From: an uncultured Burkholderiales bacterium
Lineage (GTDB): Bacteria > Pseudomonadota > Gammaproteobacteria > Burkholderiales > Burkholderiaceae_C
Length of the DNA: 9,974 nt
Direction: 5' to 3'
Assembly (NCBI GenBank): GCA_903856875.1
Contig: CAIODE010000442.1
Span: forward strand, 1-9,974
In this document: positions 8,601-9,974 of the stretch, one piece after another
How the letters are laid out: every line of letters begins with the position of its first letter
Position numbering within the stretch: the stretch's first letter is position 1
Made by a program: the position numbers and the translations under genes
Notes under the pieces: model-generated
Databases searched by the model: none
What the model saw: the letters and a program-made list of their open reading frames with translations, nothing else
Told to the model about the DNA's origin: nothing

Positions 8601-8806
8601 ATTTCCCTTTCAATGACGGACAACACGCTGTTTTCGAAAGTCTGAGCCGACGCGCCAGGATATCCCGCTGAAACAATGATGGAAGGTGGTGCAACAGAAG
8701 GATATTGGGCAACTGGCAGCTGGGTAATGGCAACGCTGCCAACAGCCAAGACAAATAGAGCAATCACCCATGCAAAGATGGGGCGGTCAATGAAAAATCG
8801 TGCCAT
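5639..8806 (-). CDS. RND multidrug efflux transporter permease (AcrB/MexB type, HAE1)
   Basis: This 1055-residue inner-membrane proton/drug antiporter subunit works as a trimer in AcrB relatives. It starts MARFFIDRPIFAWVIAL, the canonical HAE1 N-terminus. The layout is TM1 (about 9-29), a periplasmic domain, TM2-TM6 (about 337-495), TM7 (about 539-557), a second periplasmic domain and TM8-TM12 (about 868-1024). The proton-relay set is complete by eye alignment to AcrB: D407 and D408 in VVDDAIVVVENVER, K936 in GLSAKNA, R966 in RFRP and T973. Deep-pocket aromatics F136, F178, F612, F614 and F625 correspond to AcrB F136, F178, F615, F617 and F628; AcrB F610 corresponds to V607. The switch-loop region reads GFSFAGTGQN (611-620). 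It starts 9 bases after the adaptor stop, with GAGG at 8814-8817 as a likely ribosome binding site, and overlaps the channel gene by 4 bases. Broad multidrug export is expected for the family; the exact substrates are not readable. Confidence 0.98.
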   Translation of the reverse strand: MARFFIDRPIFAWVIALFVLAVGSVAITQLPVAQYPSVAPPSIIVSAGYPGASAQTFENSVLSVIEREMNGSPGLLYMESVAQADGTGSITLSFEPGTSPDLAQVDVQNRLSRASPRLPLAVTQQGVRVDKSRSNFLLFTILSSSNPDFDPVALGDYASRNILPEIQRVPGVGQAQLFGTERAMRIWIDPAKLVSYKLAASDVSAAIASQNAQVASGTIGDLPSVPGQSIFATVVVKGQLSTTTEFGNVVLRANSDGSSVRLKDVARIELGAQSYSSETRLNGKPSSGIGVQLSPTGNALATSRAIRKRLNELSPYFPPGVTATIPFDSSKFVEISIKQVVVTLLEAVVLVFLVMFLFLQNIRYTIIPTLVVPITLMGTFACLFVLGYSINVLTMFAMVLVIGIVVDDAIVVVENVERIMNEEGLPLIAATRKAMGQISGAIVGVTVVLVSVFVPLAFFKGSIGNIYRQFSAVMVISILISAFMALSFTPALCATILKPVKAGQGHAKSGFFGWFNRGFSRTTQTYESWVARLIQKSGRMLIIYAVIIAAVVVLFNRLPTSFLPNEDQGNILVNVQLPPGATVNRTKAVMDSVEAYMIKQEEVESMVSVLGFSFAGTGQNAALGFITLKSWDQREGAGHSAQALVGRAFGGLMGIRDAFIFPVSPPPIPELGRANGFAFRLQDRGGLGHDALLAARNQMLGMASQSPILKGMRPDGLEDASQLQLQIDRDKASALGVSFTAINTALSTALGSAYVNDFPNAGRLQRVVVQADATTRMQADDLLKINALNAQGQPVPLSSFASTQWITGAMQTVRYNGYPTMRIAGEPATGQSTGAAIAEMERLASQLPPGFAFEWTGQSYEEKLSGSTAVILFGFSLLAVFLCLAALYESWSIPFSVILVVPLGVLGVTLATTFRGLENDIYFKVGLITIIGLSAKNAVLIIEFAKDLHAQGKDLVSSILEAVHLRFRPILMTSLAFILGVLPLVVATGAGSASQRAIGTGVMGGMLSATSLSIFFVPIFFVVVRRIFKGSERQRKMYAHEPNVDAPPPKSEGPV
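5648..5654 (-). promoter_or_regulatory. Ribosome binding site for the outer-membrane channel gene
   Basis: The minus strand reads AGAGGGG, 5 bases before the ATG at 5642 and inside the 3' end of the upstream transporter gene. It supports the start that overlaps the upstream TGA. Confidence 0.6.
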
Positions 8807-8815
8807 GGTGGAGCC

Positions 8816-9974
8816 TCAAGGACGAGCCGATGAGGGAGTCGCAGTGGCTGCCGGTTTCCATGGCACCGGTTTGACCGGGGCCTCGCCTTTGATTTTCTGA
8901 AAACCTTCTACCACCACTTGCTCGCCTTCGGCCAGACCTTCCAAAATGATCCACTGCGCATTTTGACTGCCATTCACTTTGACTTTGCGAGTGGCCACCT
9001 TGCCATCAGGTGCAACAACTTTGACCGTATCACTTTCGCCGGATCGCACAACAGCTTGTTGCGGCAACAAAATAGCTTGTGATGCAGTGGCCTGTTGCGT
9101 TTGAACACGCACAAACATGCCTGGCAAGATCAGGCCCTTGGCATTCGGAAATTTGGCCCTCAATGTGACTTGGCCCGTGCTGGCATCGACCGTTAAATCG
9201 GAAAAAATCAGTTGCCCAGACTGGGCATAGGCGGAACCGTCTTCGAACATCAACTTGACCGAGGAGGCTTGCGCAGACTGGGTGTTTTGCAACTTGCCGC
9301 TTGCCAGCGAATTGCGCAGGCGCATGACGTCGTTGGCTGATTGCGTAAAGTTGACATAGATAGGGTCGATTTGTTGCACAACCGCCAAAGGCGTTACTTC
9401 GCCTTGACCAACTAAGGCGCCTTCTGTGACCAATGCACGGCCAACGCGACCTGCGATGGGAGACCTCACTTCGGCATATTTCACATTCAATTGAGCCGTC
9501 TCGATGTTGGCCTTGGCCACGGCCACATCAGCTTGTGCTTGTTTAAAGGCAGCCAATGCACTCACATACTCTTGCTGGCTGATGGCGTTGGCTTCGATGA
9601 GGGGTTTGTAGCGTTCAGCCAAGGACTGTGCTTGCTGGAGGGTGGCATCTGCTTTGGCCAAACTGGCAAGGGCGCTGTTGAGCGTGGCTTTGTAAGGGGA
9701 GTCATCGATTTGAAAAAGCGTTTGATCTGTTTTGACCTCACTGCCCTCAGTGAAGTTGATCTTTTGCACCACGCCAGCAACCCGTGCACGAACCTGTGCA
9801 ACACGGTAAGCCTCGGTGCGGCCTGGCAATTCGGCGTTCAGTGTGACGCGGGAAAAGACCGTGCTGACCACACTCACGTCTGGTGGAGGCGGCGCGGCAG
9901 AGCTTGCAGGCGAGGAGGGGGCGTTACCCGATGGACAGGCACTCAATAAGATTGTTAAAAATAGAACAGATCCC
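8816..9974 (-). CDS. RND efflux periplasmic adaptor lipoprotein (AcrA/MexA type), 5' end outside window
   Basis: This is the adaptor linking the AcrB-type transporter to the outer-membrane channel. The frame is open to the right edge. The TTG at 9944-9946 looks like a possible start, but upstream codons in the same frame read GSVLFLTILLSAC, a signal-peptide core ending in the lipobox LSAC. The true start therefore lies beyond 9974, and the Cys at 9935-9937 is the likely lipidated residue. Counting that Cys as 1: a Ser/Ala/Pro-rich linker (2-21), the first lipoyl half (about 38-78, PGRTEAYRVAQVRARVAGVV), an alpha-hairpin (about 80-152), the second lipoyl half (about 155-176, VRSPIAGRVGR), a beta-barrel (about 182-275) and a membrane-proximal domain (about 283-350), then a Pro/Ala-rich tail. 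R109, L113 and S120 match the AcrA R-x3-L-x6-S tip motif. It is probably the first gene of the operon; the promoter, and perhaps a TetR-type repressor, would lie off the right edge. Confidence 0.96.
   Translation of the reverse strand, partial: GSVLFLTILLSACPSGNAPSSPASSAAPPPPDVSVVSTVFSRVTLNAELPGRTEAYRVAQVRARVAGVVQKINFTEGSEVKTDQTLFQIDDSPYKATLNSALASLAKADATLQQAQSLAERYKPLIEANAISQQEYVSALAAFKQAQADVAVAKANIETAQLNVKYAEVRSPIAGRVGRALVTEGALVGQGEVTPLAVVQQIDPIYVNFTQSANDVMRLRNSLASGKLQNTQSAQASSVKLMFEDGSAYAQSGQLIFSDLTVDASTGQVTLRAKFPNAKGLILPGMFVRVQTQQATASQAILLPQQAVVRSGESDTVKVVAPDGKVATRKVKVNGSQNAQWIILEGLAEGEQVVVEGFQKIKGEAPVKPVPWKPAATATPSSARP

Noticed and set aside
892..8806. The two RND genes as a recent tandem duplication.
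   Set aside because: Their N-termini, TM4 and TM10 motifs, C-termini and lengths differ throughout, so they belong to different RND subfamilies.
9491..9949. A 152-residue open frame on the plus strand opposite the first adaptor.
   Set aside because: It is antisense to the conserved lipoyl and hairpin region and lipobox of the adaptor; the composition is not protein-like.

Overview
The window is a tightly packed block of tripartite drug-efflux genes, all on the minus strand, so transcription runs from the right end (9974) to the left end (1). In that order it holds: a lipoprotein periplasmic adaptor (5' end beyond the window), an AcrB/MexB-type RND transporter, an OprM/NodT-type outer-membrane lipoprotein channel, a 107-base gap, a second and different RND transporter, and a second adaptor (3' end beyond the window). 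There are no RNA genes, mobile elements, CRISPR arrays or regulator genes in view, and no gene-free stretch longer than 107 bases.

The first three genes (about 4224-9974) form a classic HAE1-RND pump operon. Spacing is 9 bases between adaptor and transporter, and there is a 4-base ATGA overlap between transporter and channel. The transporter keeps the whole AcrB proton-relay set and most of the phenylalanine-rich drug pocket, so it should be a working proton/drug antiporter.

The second pair (1-4116) belongs to a different RND subfamily. Its TM4 motif is VDQ rather than VDD, and TM10 has Ala where AcrB has its relay Lys. Its adaptor is held by an N-terminal membrane helix instead of a lipid. 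Both adaptors carry the R-x3-L-x6-S hairpin-tip pattern used to dock on TolC/OprM-type channels, so the single visible channel could serve both pumps. A second channel gene just past the left edge cannot be excluded.

The protein families, their resemblance to AmrAB/BpeAB/MexAB-type systems and a roughly balanced base composition suggest a Gram-negative proteobacterium, probably a betaproteobacterium (Burkholderiales). This is inference from family resemblance, not from a marker gene. I see no clearly undescribed system. The most interesting points are the two-pump arrangement around one channel and the altered proton-relay residues in the second transporter.
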